Shown: in pieces, positions 1-8,469 of the stretch
How positions within the stretch are numbered: the first letter of the stretch is position 1
Layout of the letters: each line of letters opens with the position of its first letter
DNA from: Bacteroidia bacterium
Lineage (GTDB): Bacteria > Bacteroidota > Bacteroidia > NS11-12g > UBA955
Reading direction: 5' to 3'
Assembly: GCA_023228875.1 (NCBI GenBank)
Contig: JALOAG010000006.1
Location: 62,001-126,000, forward strand
Length of the DNA stretch: 64,000 bases
The notes under the pieces: generated by a model
Told to the model about the DNA's origin: nothing
What the model saw: the letters and a program-made list of their open reading frames with translations, nothing else
Databases searched by the model: none
Translations under genes and position numbers: made by a program

Positions 1-99
1 ATTGTTTGGGTTGCAGGAGTACGCGTTTCCTCATTGCTGAATAACCAACAAGTTCCACACACTAACTTATTCATTAGTGTGAAAGCATTATTATTGTAG
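1..99 (+). CDS. C-terminal end of an unidentified protein (partial)
   Basis: The first frame is open from the window edge for 32 codons and ends in TAG at 97-99, 16 bases before the next gene on the same strand. The encoded tail ends with the residues FISVKALLL. There is no start codon to judge and the fragment is too short to assign to a family. It could also be a chance open frame; the short gap to the next gene and the lack of any other candidate there are the only support. Confidence 0.4.
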   Translation: MVWVAGVRVSSLLNNQQVPHTNLFISVKALLL

Positions 100-115
100 C
101 TGTAAATTAAAAACA

Positions 116-2854
116 ATGAGAAAAATATTATTACTAAACCTTTTTTTGGGTCTATCAGCATATATCTATGCCGGTTGCCCATTAGTAAATGTGAGTTTAA
201 AAGACCGTATCAATGAAAATGAGATTGTTGTTGAAGCAAGCGTGCTTGCTAAGTTCTCATACAAGAATCAATCAGGCGATTTCATCTATACTGCCCATAA
301 ATTACAAGTACACAGTTATTTCAAAGGGAGTTTAAATCTTGAATACATTACTCTATTAACCGAAGGCGGTGTTGTTGGGACTGAGGCATTAGGAGTAAAT
401 CCAAACTTAGAAACTCAGGTTGGCGAAAGCGGTCTGTTTTTTTTAACAAAAAACATTAGTTGGGATGCACCTGATGGCGAAATATTAACATTCTATTCCA
501 AAACAGGTCCATTGGGCTTTGTTTTGTTTGATAGAGTAAATAATAAAGCCTTTGATGCATTGAACCAATGGGGTAATATTCGCACCGAATTTATTCCCTT
601 AATTAAAAGCTTAACTGCTCAAGAAATTAAGATTTCACAACCATTTGAACCTACTTTTAGAGGCAGACGAGTAACGCCCACTATCACAAATTTCACTCCT
701 TCAACAATTGCAGCAGGTTCCGGTCAAGTGTTAACAATCACAGGCACCGGATTTGGAGCTACAAGAGGTGCTGGATTTGTATATTTCCCCGATGCAAATT
801 CCGGAGGAAGCGGTTATATTACTCCTAATCAGGCAGATTATGTTTCTTGGACAGATACAGAAATTAAAGTGAAGGTATTAACAAGAGCAGGTACAGGAAA
901 ATTCAAGGTGTTTAACAGCACAGGAGACAATGTTACATCTGCAACCAATCTCACAATTCCATGGGCGCATCTCAATATTTCATATTATGACCCAGGTAAT
1001 GGGATTCCTGATACAACCGCATTTGGGACCCAACATATTGACGAAAATGGAAATGGCGGGATAACTTGGATATGGGATAGTGCTTTTGCAGTTAATGCAC
1101 CTGCGGTGAGTTCATTTATAAGAGCCATCGAATCTTGGCGTTGTAACACCCTCATCAATTGGGATACTGCCGGCACTCTCAATAACGATACAATGAAAAA
1201 TGACAATAAGAACATGGTATTCTTTGACAAAGGCTGGATGGGATCTTCTACTTTAGGGGTATGCTACTCTTGGTATAGCGGTTGTTACATCATGGGTGGA
1301 ATGAATTGGTATGTGGCAGGGTTAGATATTGTATTCAAAAAGACTGTAAATTGGGAATATGGACCCAATGCTCCTGCCGGAGGCAAGACTGATTTTGAGT
1401 CAGTTGCATTACATGAACTTGGGCATGGACATCAATTAGGACACGTAATTAATACAAACAATGTCATGCACTATGCAATAGGACCAAACACCAGTAGAAG
1501 AGTATTACAAACCAACGATACTGCATGTGGTAATTTTGTTATGCAAAAAAGTACATCTGCTGTTTGTTCAAGACCTGTAATGAAACTTATTTCTCAGGGT
1601 TCATGTATATTTGTTCCTCTTGCTGCAGATTTTACTATTGACAAATCGAATGTTTGTACACAAGACACGGTTGTATTCACTGACTTATCACAAGGAAATA
1701 TTATTTCTTGGAATTGGAACTTTGGTTTAGGAGCCACTCCTGCTACTGCTACCGGTGAAGGTCCTCACAAAGTAATTTATACAATCGGTGGCAATAAAAA
1801 AGTGAATTTGACAATTAACTCCGGAAGTTCTTCTGATTTTAAAGAATACAATTCTATGATTTCTGTCAAATCAACGGCTCAACCAATTGCAAATTTTAAC
1901 TCTAATTTTGTTGCTGGATGTGAAATTGCATTCTCTGTCCCCAATCCTCTTGGCACAACAACTTATACATGGGATTTTGATGGACAAGGAACAGCAACCG
2001 GAGACAATACTTCTTTCAGCTTTACCAATAATGGACCTGTGGATGTAAAACTTTTAGCGAGCAATTCTTGCAATGTAGATTCAATAACAAAAGAAATCAA
2101 TTTTATATGTACCGACTTTATTCCAAATCTTGCATCTGCTTGTATTTCTGACACTGTTACATTCACCAACAACTCAGGAGCTGCTACTACCCTTTCTTGG
2201 AATTTTGGCGATAATGCAGTACCTGCTACAGCTTTGGGAACTGGACCTCATCAGGTAGTTTATTCTACAGGAGGTACTAAAAACATTAGCCTGACAACCA
2301 GCGACAATAATTCAAATCAGACCGTTTCAAAGTCAATTGCAATTAAGAATGCAAATCATGCTATTTCAAGCTTTACTTATGAGCATCAAGGTAACTTCGC
2401 TATTCAATTTACTAATAATTCTACTGGTATGAGCAATATATATGCATGGAATTTCGGTGATGGTAACACAAGTACAGAAACAAACCCGTTGCATACTTAT
2501 TCTGCAAACCCAAATGGATTGAAAGTAACACTAAATGCACAGAACGTGTGCGACACTAGTGAATATGAAGTTACTTTACCACAATTTTCCTCAGTGTCAT
2601 CGCTTTTAAATCCTTCTCAATGGATTATTTTCCCAAATCCTTCAAAAGACAAATTGAATATCAAATCAGAGAATAATACTTTGATTGAAAAAATTATTAT
2701 TACTGACATGTTAGGTAAGCAAATATTTATTGAAGCACTTCAAATTCCAATCACTTCACATGTAATTGATGTCTCTGCGTTTGGTTTCGGAATATACACT
2801 ATATGCATATACAGCAAGAACGGTGTGTTTAACCAACAATTTACTAAGCAATAG
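116..2854 (+). CDS. T9SS-exported matrixin-like metalloprotease with TIG and PKD domains
   Basis: A 912-residue secreted multidomain protein. A signal peptide (about 1-20) is followed by an unassigned N-terminal region, an IPT/TIG fold (about 185-280), a zincin domain and four PKD-like repeats (about 507-820, each with a WNFG or WDFG-type core). The C-terminal 80 residues form a T9SS type A sorting domain, with the signature FPNPSKDKLNI. The zinc site is HELGHGHQLGH at 433-443, followed by a Met-turn MHY at 451-453, which fits the metzincin/matrixin fold. The glycine usual at position 8 of HExxHxxGxxH is glutamine here. The protein is presumably exported and processed at the cell surface by T9SS. 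The gene ends 11 bases inside the convergent coaE gene. Substrate unknown. Confidence 0.85.
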   Translation: MRKILLLNLFLGLSAYIYAGCPLVNVSLKDRINENEIVVEASVLAKFSYKNQSGDFIYTAHKLQVHSYFKGSLNLEYITLLTEGGVVGTEALGVNPNLETQVGESGLFFLTKNISWDAPDGEILTFYSKTGPLGFVLFDRVNNKAFDALNQWGNIRTEFIPLIKSLTAQEIKISQPFEPTFRGRRVTPTITNFTPSTIAAGSGQVLTITGTGFGATRGAGFVYFPDANSGGSGYITPNQADYVSWTDTEIKVKVLTRAGTGKFKVFNSTGDNVTSATNLTIPWAHLNISYYDPGNGIPDTTAFGTQHIDENGNGGITWIWDSAFAVNAPAVSSFIRAIESWRCNTLINWDTAGTLNNDTMKNDNKNMVFFDKGWMGSSTLGVCYSWYSGCYIMGGMNWYVAGLDIVFKKTVNWEYGPNAPAGGKTDFESVALHELGHGHQLGHVINTNNVMHYAIGPNTSRRVLQTNDTACGNFVMQKSTSAVCSRPVMKLISQGSCIFVPLAADFTIDKSNVCTQDTVVFTDLSQGNIISWNWNFGLGATPATATGEGPHKVIYTIGGNKKVNLTINSGSSSDFKEYNSMISVKSTAQPIANFNSNFVAGCEIAFSVPNPLGTTTYTWDFDGQGTATGDNTSFSFTNNGPVDVKLLASNSCNVDSITKEINFICTDFIPNLASACISDTVTFTNNSGAATTLSWNFGDNAVPATALGTGPHQVVYSTGGTKNISLTTSDNNSNQTVSKSIAIKNANHAISSFTYEHQGNFAIQFTNNSTGMSNIYAWNFGDGNTSTETNPLHTYSANPNGLKVTLNAQNVCDTSEYEVTLPQFSSVSSLLNPSQWIIFPNPSKDKLNIKSENNTLIEKIIITDMLGKQIFIEALQIPITSHVIDVSAFGFGIYTICIYSKNGVFNQQFTKQ

Positions 2855-3431
2855 AAAGTAGTTTTTTATGCAATGCAATAACCTGCGGGATAATCATTTC
2901 TCGCAGGTTATTTTTTATAATGTAGTCTGCAAGTTTCATCTTTTGTTCTTCCGGCATTTGTTTTTCCATTCTTTTCAATACTTCTTCTTCTGTGATATGA
3001 TCACGCTGGCACACTCTTTTGATTCTTAATTCTTTGTCGGCAACAACCAGAATTGTTTTATCTAATAGTAAATATGAACCGGATTCAAATAGAATGGCTG
3101 CTTCCTTGAGGGTATAAGGTGTATTTTGATGAGTATTGCAGAATGTAGCATAGTCTTCTGTAACCCTTGGATGAATGATTTGGTTGAGTTTGATTAGTTT
3201 TTGCTTGTCATTAAAAACAATAGATGCAATATATTTTCGGTTATAAGACCCAAATGCATAGGCTTGATTTCCAAATTCTATTGAAATTTCTTTGATAATA
3301 TCAGGATGGTTTTCTGTTAACCATTTGGCTCTTTCATCTGCGTTGTAATAAGGCACACCAAGAGAAACAAAAACAGCGGAAACTGTTGTTTTTCCGCTGC
3401 CTATACCTCCGGTTATGCCAACTTTCAGCAT
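2844..3431 (-). CDS. coaE: Dephospho-CoA kinase
   Basis: Catalyses the last step of coenzyme A synthesis, ATP-dependent phosphorylation of the 3'-hydroxyl of dephospho-CoA. The 195-residue length is normal. A P-loop GGIGSGKT occupies residues 8-15, preceded by the typical MLKVGITG start, and the YYNADERAK segment matches the conserved D-rich stretch after the P-loop. It is the last gene of a minus-strand unit with yajC (8-base gap) and a DUF1573 lipoprotein. Its 3' end overlaps the convergent metalloprotease gene by 11 bases and contains that gene's terminator hairpin. Confidence 0.95.
   Translation of the reverse strand: MLKVGITGGIGSGKTTVSAVFVSLGVPYYNADERAKWLTENHPDIIKEISIEFGNQAYAFGSYNRKYIASIVFNDKQKLIKLNQIIHPRVTEDYATFCNTHQNTPYTLKEAAILFESGSYLLLDKTILVVADKELRIKRVCQRDHITEEEVLKRMEKQMPEEQKMKLADYIIKNNLREMIIPQVIALHKKLLSIA
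2877..2916 (+). terminator. Rho-independent terminator inside the coaE 3' end
   Basis: Perfect 11-bp arms AATAACCTGCG (2877-2887) and CGCAGGTTATT (2902-2912) are separated by 14 bases and followed by a T run to 2916. It lies 22 bases after the stop of the metalloprotease gene and is contained within the coding end of the opposite-strand coaE. Confidence 0.75.
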
Positions 3432-3439
3432 AACAAAGT

Positions 3440-3763
3440 TTATTTTGAAGTGCCGTTTTGAGCTGCTATGCTTAACTCGGCAGAAATTCCTGACTTTTCA
3501 ATTACAAAACTGGTTGCACCTTCGCAATCAATAAGTACCTTAGAATCGTATAAAGTATTCACTTTGCCGTGAATCCCTCCTGTTGTAACCACTTTGTCGC
3601 CTTTCTTTAATTCTTCAAGAAACTTTCTTGTTTTCTTGTTCTTACGTGTTTGAGGAAGAATCATAAAGAAATAAAATACAACAATGATAAGAATAAGGGG
3701 CAAAAATGAACCAATCCCTCCTTGAGGTGGCGGTGTGTCTAATAGAATACTTGCGATGTACAT
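3440..3763 (-). CDS. yajC: Preprotein translocase subunit YajC
   Basis: A small membrane protein that associates with SecDF in the Sec translocase. The 107 residues begin with a short periplasmic segment, followed by one membrane helix at about 19-39 and the family signature PQTRKNKKTRKFLEELKKGD, then the VVTTGGIHGKV segment of the soluble domain. It lies between the DUF1573 lipoprotein gene (15-base gap) and coaE, and the three are probably cotranscribed from the promoter near 4262. Confidence 0.95.
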   Translation of the reverse strand: MYIASILLDTPPPQGGIGSFLPLILIIVVFYFFMILPQTRKNKKTRKFLEELKKGDKVVTTGGIHGKVNTLYDSKVLIDCEGATSFVIEKSGISAELSIAAQNGTSK

Positions 3764-3778
3764 ATTGAGTGTGTTAAA

Positions 3779-4246
3779 TTATTTTGATTTTTTTGGTATT
3801 ACAGTTGCTTTAATGGTCAAGTAAGCGTTTGCGTCTTTTGAATTGGTTGTTACAGTAACTCTTTTTGTATTTTCACCCAACTTTCCGGAACTGTTAAATG
3901 ACACTTTCATTTTATTTTCTTGACCCGGTTTAATTGGTTCTTTAGGATAAACAGGAACAGTACATCCACAGTCTCCTTTTGCATCAGAAATCAACAGGTT
4001 GGATTTGCCCACGTTCTTAAATGTAAAAGTGGTTTCTACTATTTCACCTTCTGTGATTGTTCCAAAATCATGGTCATAAACGTTGAATTTTATCTCAGGC
4101 ATTTCGTCTTTGTTTCCTTCAGGGTTGTCAGCTGTTGCATTGTCTTTTATCACATCCGGTGTAATCCCTGTCTTGTCAGCGTTGCCACAACCAAATAAAG
4201 TGATGGCTGCTACGCACGATACTAAAAAATATTTTTTCATTTGCAT
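3779..4246 (-). CDS. DUF1573 family lipoprotein
   Basis: A 155-residue lipoprotein with lipobox LFGC (Cys20 counting from the first Met; the third residue, also Met, is an equally good start). The mature part is a DUF1573 domain, an Ig-like fold recognisable from HDFGTITEGE, the FTFKNVGKSNL strand and the DCGCTVP motif. Proteins of this family are abundant in Bacteroidota; their role is not established. First gene of the DUF1573-yajC-coaE unit, with a -7 promoter element 16 bases upstream. Confidence 0.9.
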   Translation of the reverse strand: MQMKKYFLVSCVAAITLFGCGNADKTGITPDVIKDNATADNPEGNKDEMPEIKFNVYDHDFGTITEGEIVETTFTFKNVGKSNLLISDAKGDCGCTVPVYPKEPIKPGQENKMKVSFNSSGKLGENTKRVTVTTNSKDANAYLTIKATVIPKKSK

Positions 4247-4261
4247 TTAAAAATAGATGGG

Positions 4262-4269
4262 CAAAAGTA
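4262..4269 (-). promoter_or_regulatory. -7 promoter element for the DUF1573-yajC-coaE unit
   Basis: TACTTTTG on the minus strand, followed by CCC, matches the Bacteroidota -7 consensus TAnnTTTG. It sits between the nusB stop (4278) and the DUF1573 start (4246), giving a leader of about 10 bases. Confidence 0.6.
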
Positions 4270-4277
4270 TTGCATTT

Positions 4278-5222
4278 TTAATTGTCTCGCAAGCCTCTAC
4301 CCGCTTTCTTTATCTTTCCATCAGACAAGAATAAATCTTTGGTTTTATCAAGTACACCATTAATAAAAATGTGGCTTTTGTCTGTACTAAAAGATTTTGC
4401 TAAATCAATGTATTCGTTAATCGTTACTTTAACAGGTATAGTTGGAAAATACAAAAATTCGGTCATAGCCATCTCCATCAATACAATATCTACTTTAGCA
4501 ATGCGCTCTGTATCCCACGACTTGGCAACTTCCTTTAATATCTTTTGATAAGACGCACTTTCAATGGTTGTTTTTTCTATCAGTGCTTTCACAAAATCAT
4601 AATCCTCTTCTGTATCTTTATAAATTCGTTGTATGAAGAGTTTGCCTATATTAAAAGATTGTTTCAGAGAATCTGATAGCATTTGATAGAAAGAGAATAC
4701 ATCATAATCCCAATTGTAATAGATATCAGCCATTACGTCCTGAAAGTCAGTATTCTTTTCAAATAAGTACCCATACAACGCAAGAATAAATTCCTCTTGT
4801 TGTTTTTCATTTGGATTATCAAAAACAAGATAGTCTCTAATAAAATCAATCGAAGACAGCTCTTTAAATATTTTCTCGAAAAGTTCACCGTGATTTTTCC
4901 AATCATAGCTTGAGTTTCGAAGTAGCTTATCTAATTCCTTCGACTCTTCAACAAGTTTAACAAAGATATTTTCTTCTAAAAATGAGGTTAGCCTAACTTT
5001 CTCTTTATCAGGAAAGTATTTTGAAAGTTCAAAATCTTTTTCTGACATCAAGTAGTGCGCAAATGCAGATGGAAACAACAGTAGATGTCCATACATTTGC
5101 TCAAACATTTTTATATTCTCTTCAAACTCTGCAAATATTCGCTTGGGATTCGTCTCTCCGTTTGACCTTCCGGAAAATAGTGTTTGGAAGGCTTTGATTC
5201 TTAAATTTCTTCTTGATAACAT
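4278..5222 (-). CDS. nusB: Transcription antitermination factor NusB (long Bacteroidota form)
   Basis: NusB binds boxA RNA with S10 and promotes processive transcription of rRNA operons. The protein has 314 residues, about twice the 130-150 of the E. coli type. The start MLSRRNLRIKAFQTLFS matches the NusB N-terminus, then a long helical insert fills about 30-190, and the C-terminal NusB helices resume with DTERIAKVDIVLMEMAMTEF and the TINEYIDLAKSFS segment (about 240-285). This extended layout is known in Bacteroidota. The C-terminal tail is basic. A -7 element lies 18 bases upstream. Confidence 0.92.
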   Translation of the reverse strand: MLSRRNLRIKAFQTLFSGRSNGETNPKRIFAEFEENIKMFEQMYGHLLLFPSAFAHYLMSEKDFELSKYFPDKEKVRLTSFLEENIFVKLVEESKELDKLLRNSSYDWKNHGELFEKIFKELSSIDFIRDYLVFDNPNEKQQEEFILALYGYLFEKNTDFQDVMADIYYNWDYDVFSFYQMLSDSLKQSFNIGKLFIQRIYKDTEEDYDFVKALIEKTTIESASYQKILKEVAKSWDTERIAKVDIVLMEMAMTEFLYFPTIPVKVTINEYIDLAKSFSTDKSHIFINGVLDKTKDLFLSDGKIKKAGRGLRDN

Positions 5223-5239
5223 AGAACTTATGAGGGGCG

Positions 5240-5247
5240 CAAATGTA
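5240..5247 (-). promoter_or_regulatory. -7 promoter element for nusB
   Basis: TACATTTG on the minus strand followed by CGCCCC, 18 bases before the nusB ATG. No convincing -33 TTG is visible at the expected distance. Confidence 0.5.
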
Positions 5248-5410
5248 AGTGTTTATTTTGGTGTGAAAAATCAATTTCAAACCTTATTCTTTTTCAATTC
5301 ATTTGGGGAAAAGTAAAACTGACAAGTGTGTGGGTACTTTATAGAGTTTGACAGTCAAACACGGCTTTATAATTACATAGAAAAGGAATTTATTAGCGTT
5401 CTTTGCACAC

Positions 5411-6490
5411 ATGTATAGAATTGCGAAAGGGTGTTTAGCAGCAATATTATTAATCATCAGTGCTTGTTCATCAAACAAGACAACAGAGAATCTAAGCAAC
5501 AAAAAAGAACTTATTCAGTATGCAAAACTCCTATCTATCAAAGAAGATGCAGACAGCTTTTATATTCATGTTTATGGATTAAACAACCAAACAACACATT
5601 TATCTGTGAGCAAATCCAATGAAATGCCATACAAAAAGATTGTATCATTATCTTCTGTTTTTTCCGGTTTCTTTTGTGAAATAGATGCACAGCAAAATAT
5701 TACTGCTGTTGATGACATATCGTTTTTAAGTAATCCTATATTAATCCAACGAAGTAAAGACGGCACTTTGCCTTCTGTAGGTTTGGGTGGCAAAATTGAC
5801 ACAGAAAAGTTAATAAAACTCCAACCCGACTTAATCATTCATTCAGGATTTGGAGAGTTGTCTGCAGTATTGGAAGAAAAACTTAAGAGCTATGGTATCA
5901 CTATCTTTCTTTGTAATAATTATTTAGAAGAATCACCCTTAGGTAGGGCTGAATGGATAAAAGCCTTTGGTATTCTATGTGGCAAGAAGGAAGAATCTTT
6001 TTCACTCTTTTCACAAATTAAAACTGAATACAACAAGCTCGCAAAGCAGGTATATCATACAAAGCCAACTGTCCTTGTTGGGATATTATTTAACGGAATC
6101 TGGGATGTTCCAGCGTCCAAGAGTTATACTGCTCAACTCATTCATGATGCCGGTGGTGATTATATTTGGAAAAACGAAGGAAGTAACGGAAGAATTCCAT
6201 TAAGCTTAGAAATGGTTGCCCAAAAGGCTTTAAACGCTGATATTTGGTTACATCCGGGCACTTTCAACTCACTAGCAGAAATGAAAAAAGCAGAATATCG
6301 CTATACCGATTTCAAAGCTTTTAAAACCAGGCATATTTTCAATAATAACAAACAAGTCAATGAATATGGCGGAAATGCTTTCTGGGAAACAGCAGTTGTA
6401 AGTCCACAAATTGTTCTTCAAGATTTAATTCAGATTTTTCATTCTGACTCAACAAAAACACTGAATTACTATCAAAGATTAAATAAATAA
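5411..6490 (+). CDS. BtuF/FecB-type ABC transporter substrate-binding lipoprotein
   Basis: A 359-residue lipoprotein (lipobox ISAC, Cys19) of the periplasmic binding protein class that serves vitamin B12, haem and iron-siderophore importers. Recognisable parts are the KIVSLSSVFSGF strand, VGLGGKIDTEKLIKLQPDL (the conserved helix-strand of this class), the backbone helix around EWIKAFGILCGKKEES, and the late segment VLQDLIQIFHSD. No permease or ATPase gene lies beside it, so the ligand cannot be read from context. I looked for a cobalamin riboswitch in the 188 bases upstream and did not see one. It converges with the permease gene, one base apart. Confidence 0.8.
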   Translation: MYRIAKGCLAAILLIISACSSNKTTENLSNKKELIQYAKLLSIKEDADSFYIHVYGLNNQTTHLSVSKSNEMPYKKIVSLSSVFSGFFCEIDAQQNITAVDDISFLSNPILIQRSKDGTLPSVGLGGKIDTEKLIKLQPDLIIHSGFGELSAVLEEKLKSYGITIFLCNNYLEESPLGRAEWIKAFGILCGKKEESFSLFSQIKTEYNKLAKQVYHTKPTVLVGILFNGIWDVPASKSYTAQLIHDAGGDYIWKNEGSNGRIPLSLEMVAQKALNADIWLHPGTFNSLAEMKKAEYRYTDFKAFKTRHIFNNNKQVNEYGGNAFWETAVVSPQIVLQDLIQIFHSDSTKTLNYYQRLNK

Positions 6491-6491
6491 C

Positions 6492-7796
6492 TTAACCATT
6501 TGCTCTAATTGCTTTCACAGGTTGTAAGCGTGCAGCAACCCACGCAGGAATAATCCCCGCAATGACCCCTGTTACAATAGAAAACAAAACACCAACTACA
6601 AAATTATCTAATGACATATAGATTCTAAAACTGATGTCTTGAGCATTCGCAAGCAATATATTTGCAACGAATGCGATTCCATAAACAAAAGCAATGCCTA
6701 TAATTCCGCCTAAAACACAAAGAACAATTGCTTCTGTTAGAAATTGCATCAAAATATAAAATCTCTTTGCTCCTAACGCTTTCTGAATACCAATAATACC
6801 TGTTCGTTCTTTTACAGAAACAAACATAATGTTTGAAACCCCAAATCCCCCAACCAACAACGCAAAACCTCCTATTATCAATCCAAAAAGATTCATTTTT
6901 TTGAAAAACGCATCAAGATACTGAATCAAAAAAGTCACCTTGTTTACTGCAAAGTTATCTTCCTCACTTGGTTTTAACCGCCTTATAGTCCGCATTGCAC
7001 CTTTAATTTCATCTGCTAAAGCATCAATTGAAATCCCATCTTTGGCTTTTACCATAATCATTGGCGAATAGGTGCGCGTTTCAATACCGGTCATTCCTAA
7101 TAAAAATGGCACTGGAACATACGCAATCTCATCTGAGGAATTATTCATCATATTTACTCCTTCATATTCGAGCACTCCAATGACTCGCATTAACTTCCCT
7201 GCGACTCTCACATTGTTTCCTATAGCCAATTCAGGGTTGTTAAACAACTTGGTAGCAACTGTGTTCCCTAATATTACAACCGAGTTTCCTTGTGTTGCTT
7301 CTTGCTCTGAAAAATACCTTCCATAACTAATTTTCAAATCTTGGATTCTATTAAAACCATAGGAAATCCCAACAATATCAACCCCTAATGCTTCAACCCC
7401 TGTATTGATATTTGACATATTGGTAGATAGGTAGTTCATTTTAAAACTAAAAGCATCTACTATGTCCGCAACATGCGATTGTTCTAACAACATCATTTCA
7501 TTGAGTGAAGGATTCGGTCGTTGAATAAATTTCCACCAAGGGTATTCTTGTCTTTCCTCGGTTTCCCATGGAAACACATCAATATAAACAACACTTTTGC
7601 CTAATGAAGCTAAGCTATTTTGAACTTGAATTTTGAGAGAGTCAATGATAGTAAACACTGTGATAATGGAAAAGATTCCAATACTAATTCCACTTACAGA
7701 CAATACAGATCGTATCTTGTTAGAACGCAGGGTTTGAAAAGCCATTTTGGCATTTTCAAATATAAGTAGTATAAATAGGCGGAATCGTGCTAACAC
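6492..7796 (-). CDS. MacB-like ABC transporter permease
   Basis: Inner-membrane permease of the MacB/FtsX type: one N-terminal helix (starting SVLSVSGISIGIFSII), a large periplasmic MacB_PCD domain, then three C-terminal helices with the FtsX segment ending in AGIIPAWVAARLQP. The EYPWWKF stretch is typical of Bacteroidota homologues. No ATPase gene is adjacent. The frame is open up to ATG at 7871, but its first codons would be encoded by the terminator hairpin at 7842-7868, and a -7 promoter element lies at 7815-7822. The start is therefore downstream, at GTG 7796 (used here) or ATG 7744. Confidence 0.82.
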   Translation of the reverse strand: MLARFRLFILLIFENAKMAFQTLRSNKIRSVLSVSGISIGIFSIITVFTIIDSLKIQVQNSLASLGKSVVYIDVFPWETEERQEYPWWKFIQRPNPSLNEMMLLEQSHVADIVDAFSFKMNYLSTNMSNINTGVEALGVDIVGISYGFNRIQDLKISYGRYFSEQEATQGNSVVILGNTVATKLFNNPELAIGNNVRVAGKLMRVIGVLEYEGVNMMNNSSDEIAYVPVPFLLGMTGIETRTYSPMIMVKAKDGISIDALADEIKGAMRTIRRLKPSEEDNFAVNKVTFLIQYLDAFFKKMNLFGLIIGGFALLVGGFGVSNIMFVSVKERTGIIGIQKALGAKRFYILMQFLTEAIVLCVLGGIIGIAFVYGIAFVANILLANAQDISFRIYMSLDNFVVGVLFSIVTGVIAGIIPAWVAARLQPVKAIRANG

Positions 7797-7814
7797 ACCT
7801 TCTAATCTTTGGTT

Positions 7815-7822
7815 CAAAAGTA
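7815..7822 (-). promoter_or_regulatory. -7 promoter element for the MacB-like permease
   Basis: TACTTTTG on the minus strand; TTTG at 7839-7842 lies 16 bases upstream, rather short spacing for a -33 element. It sits immediately after the azurin-operon terminator, separating the two units. Confidence 0.4.
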
Positions 7823-7841
7823 TTAGATAATTATAGAACAA

Positions 7842-7868
7842 AAAAAGGGGGCTATTTGCCCCCTTTTT
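7842..7868 (-). terminator. Rho-independent terminator of the rrf2-azurin operon
   Basis: Perfect 11-bp arms, 7842-7852 and 7858-7868, form a G5C/GC5 stem with a 5-base loop and a T-rich side in the minus-strand direction. It is 27 bases after the azurin stop codon. Confidence 0.85.
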
Positions 7869-7894
7869 CAACCTTTATGTTTATTATTATTTTC

Positions 7895-8434
7895 TTATTC
7901 AACAATAAATTTACCTTTCATTAAAGCAGAGTGACCTGGGAAAGAGCAAAGGAAATCATAAGTACCTTTAGCAGGTGCAGGGAATTCAATTACATCAGTT
8001 TCACCGCCACCAATTAACTTAGTGTGAGCAATTACACTGCTTGCCATATCAGCAGGGATATAGTCAGTATCTTTTGCTTTAATAGCTTTTGTGCTGAACA
8101 TAGCAAGGTCTGTACCTTGAGCTAACAAAACAAAATTGTGACCCATCACTGTTGCTGGAGCTTTACCAACATGGTGGAGGGTAAGTTTTACAGTTTGACC
8201 TTCTTTTACTTTAATTTCAGTAAGGTTAAACTTCATTTGGTCATTGCCTTCGATTGCTACTTCAGCAACAGCAGGTGCAGCTTGTTCAGCAGGTGCAGTC
8301 TCTGCAGGTGTTTCAGCAGGAGTTGTTTCTTCAGTTGCAGGAGTTGTTTCTTCAGCAACGGGTTCAGTAGGTGCATTGTTACAAGCAGCAAATAAGAATG
8401 CTACGCTTGCTAGGGTTAAAATTGATTTTTTCAT
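7895..8434 (-). CDS. Azurin-type blue copper lipoprotein
   Basis: A 179-residue type 1 copper protein, a one-electron carrier outside the inner membrane. Lipobox FAAC gives Cys18 as lipid anchor. Residues 24-57 are a Pro/Ala/Glu/Thr-rich tether, and the cupredoxin domain starts near 60. The copper ligands of azurin are all present: His99 (in MGHN), Cys163, His168 and Met172 (in CSFPGHSALMKG). It is the last gene of the Rrf2-methyltransferase-RIC-azurin unit, 35 bases after RIC, and is followed by a strong terminator. By analogy with azurins elsewhere it may feed electrons to a nitrite or NO reductase or a peroxidase; none is adjacent. Confidence 0.92.
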   Translation of the reverse strand: MKKSILTLASVAFLFAACNNAPTEPVAEETTPATEETTPAETPAETAPAEQAAPAVAEVAIEGNDQMKFNLTEIKVKEGQTVKLTLHHVGKAPATVMGHNFVLLAQGTDLAMFSTKAIKAKDTDYIPADMASSVIAHTKLIGGGETDVIEFPAPAKGTYDFLCSFPGHSALMKGKFIVE

Positions 8435-8469
8435 TTTGATTTATATTTTTTGTTTTATAAAGGTTTCTA

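Noticed and set aside
5223..5410. Possible cobalamin riboswitch upstream of the BtuF-like protein gene
   Set aside because: No B12-box-like conserved core or stem arrangement was visible in the 188 bases; the region is simply AT-rich.
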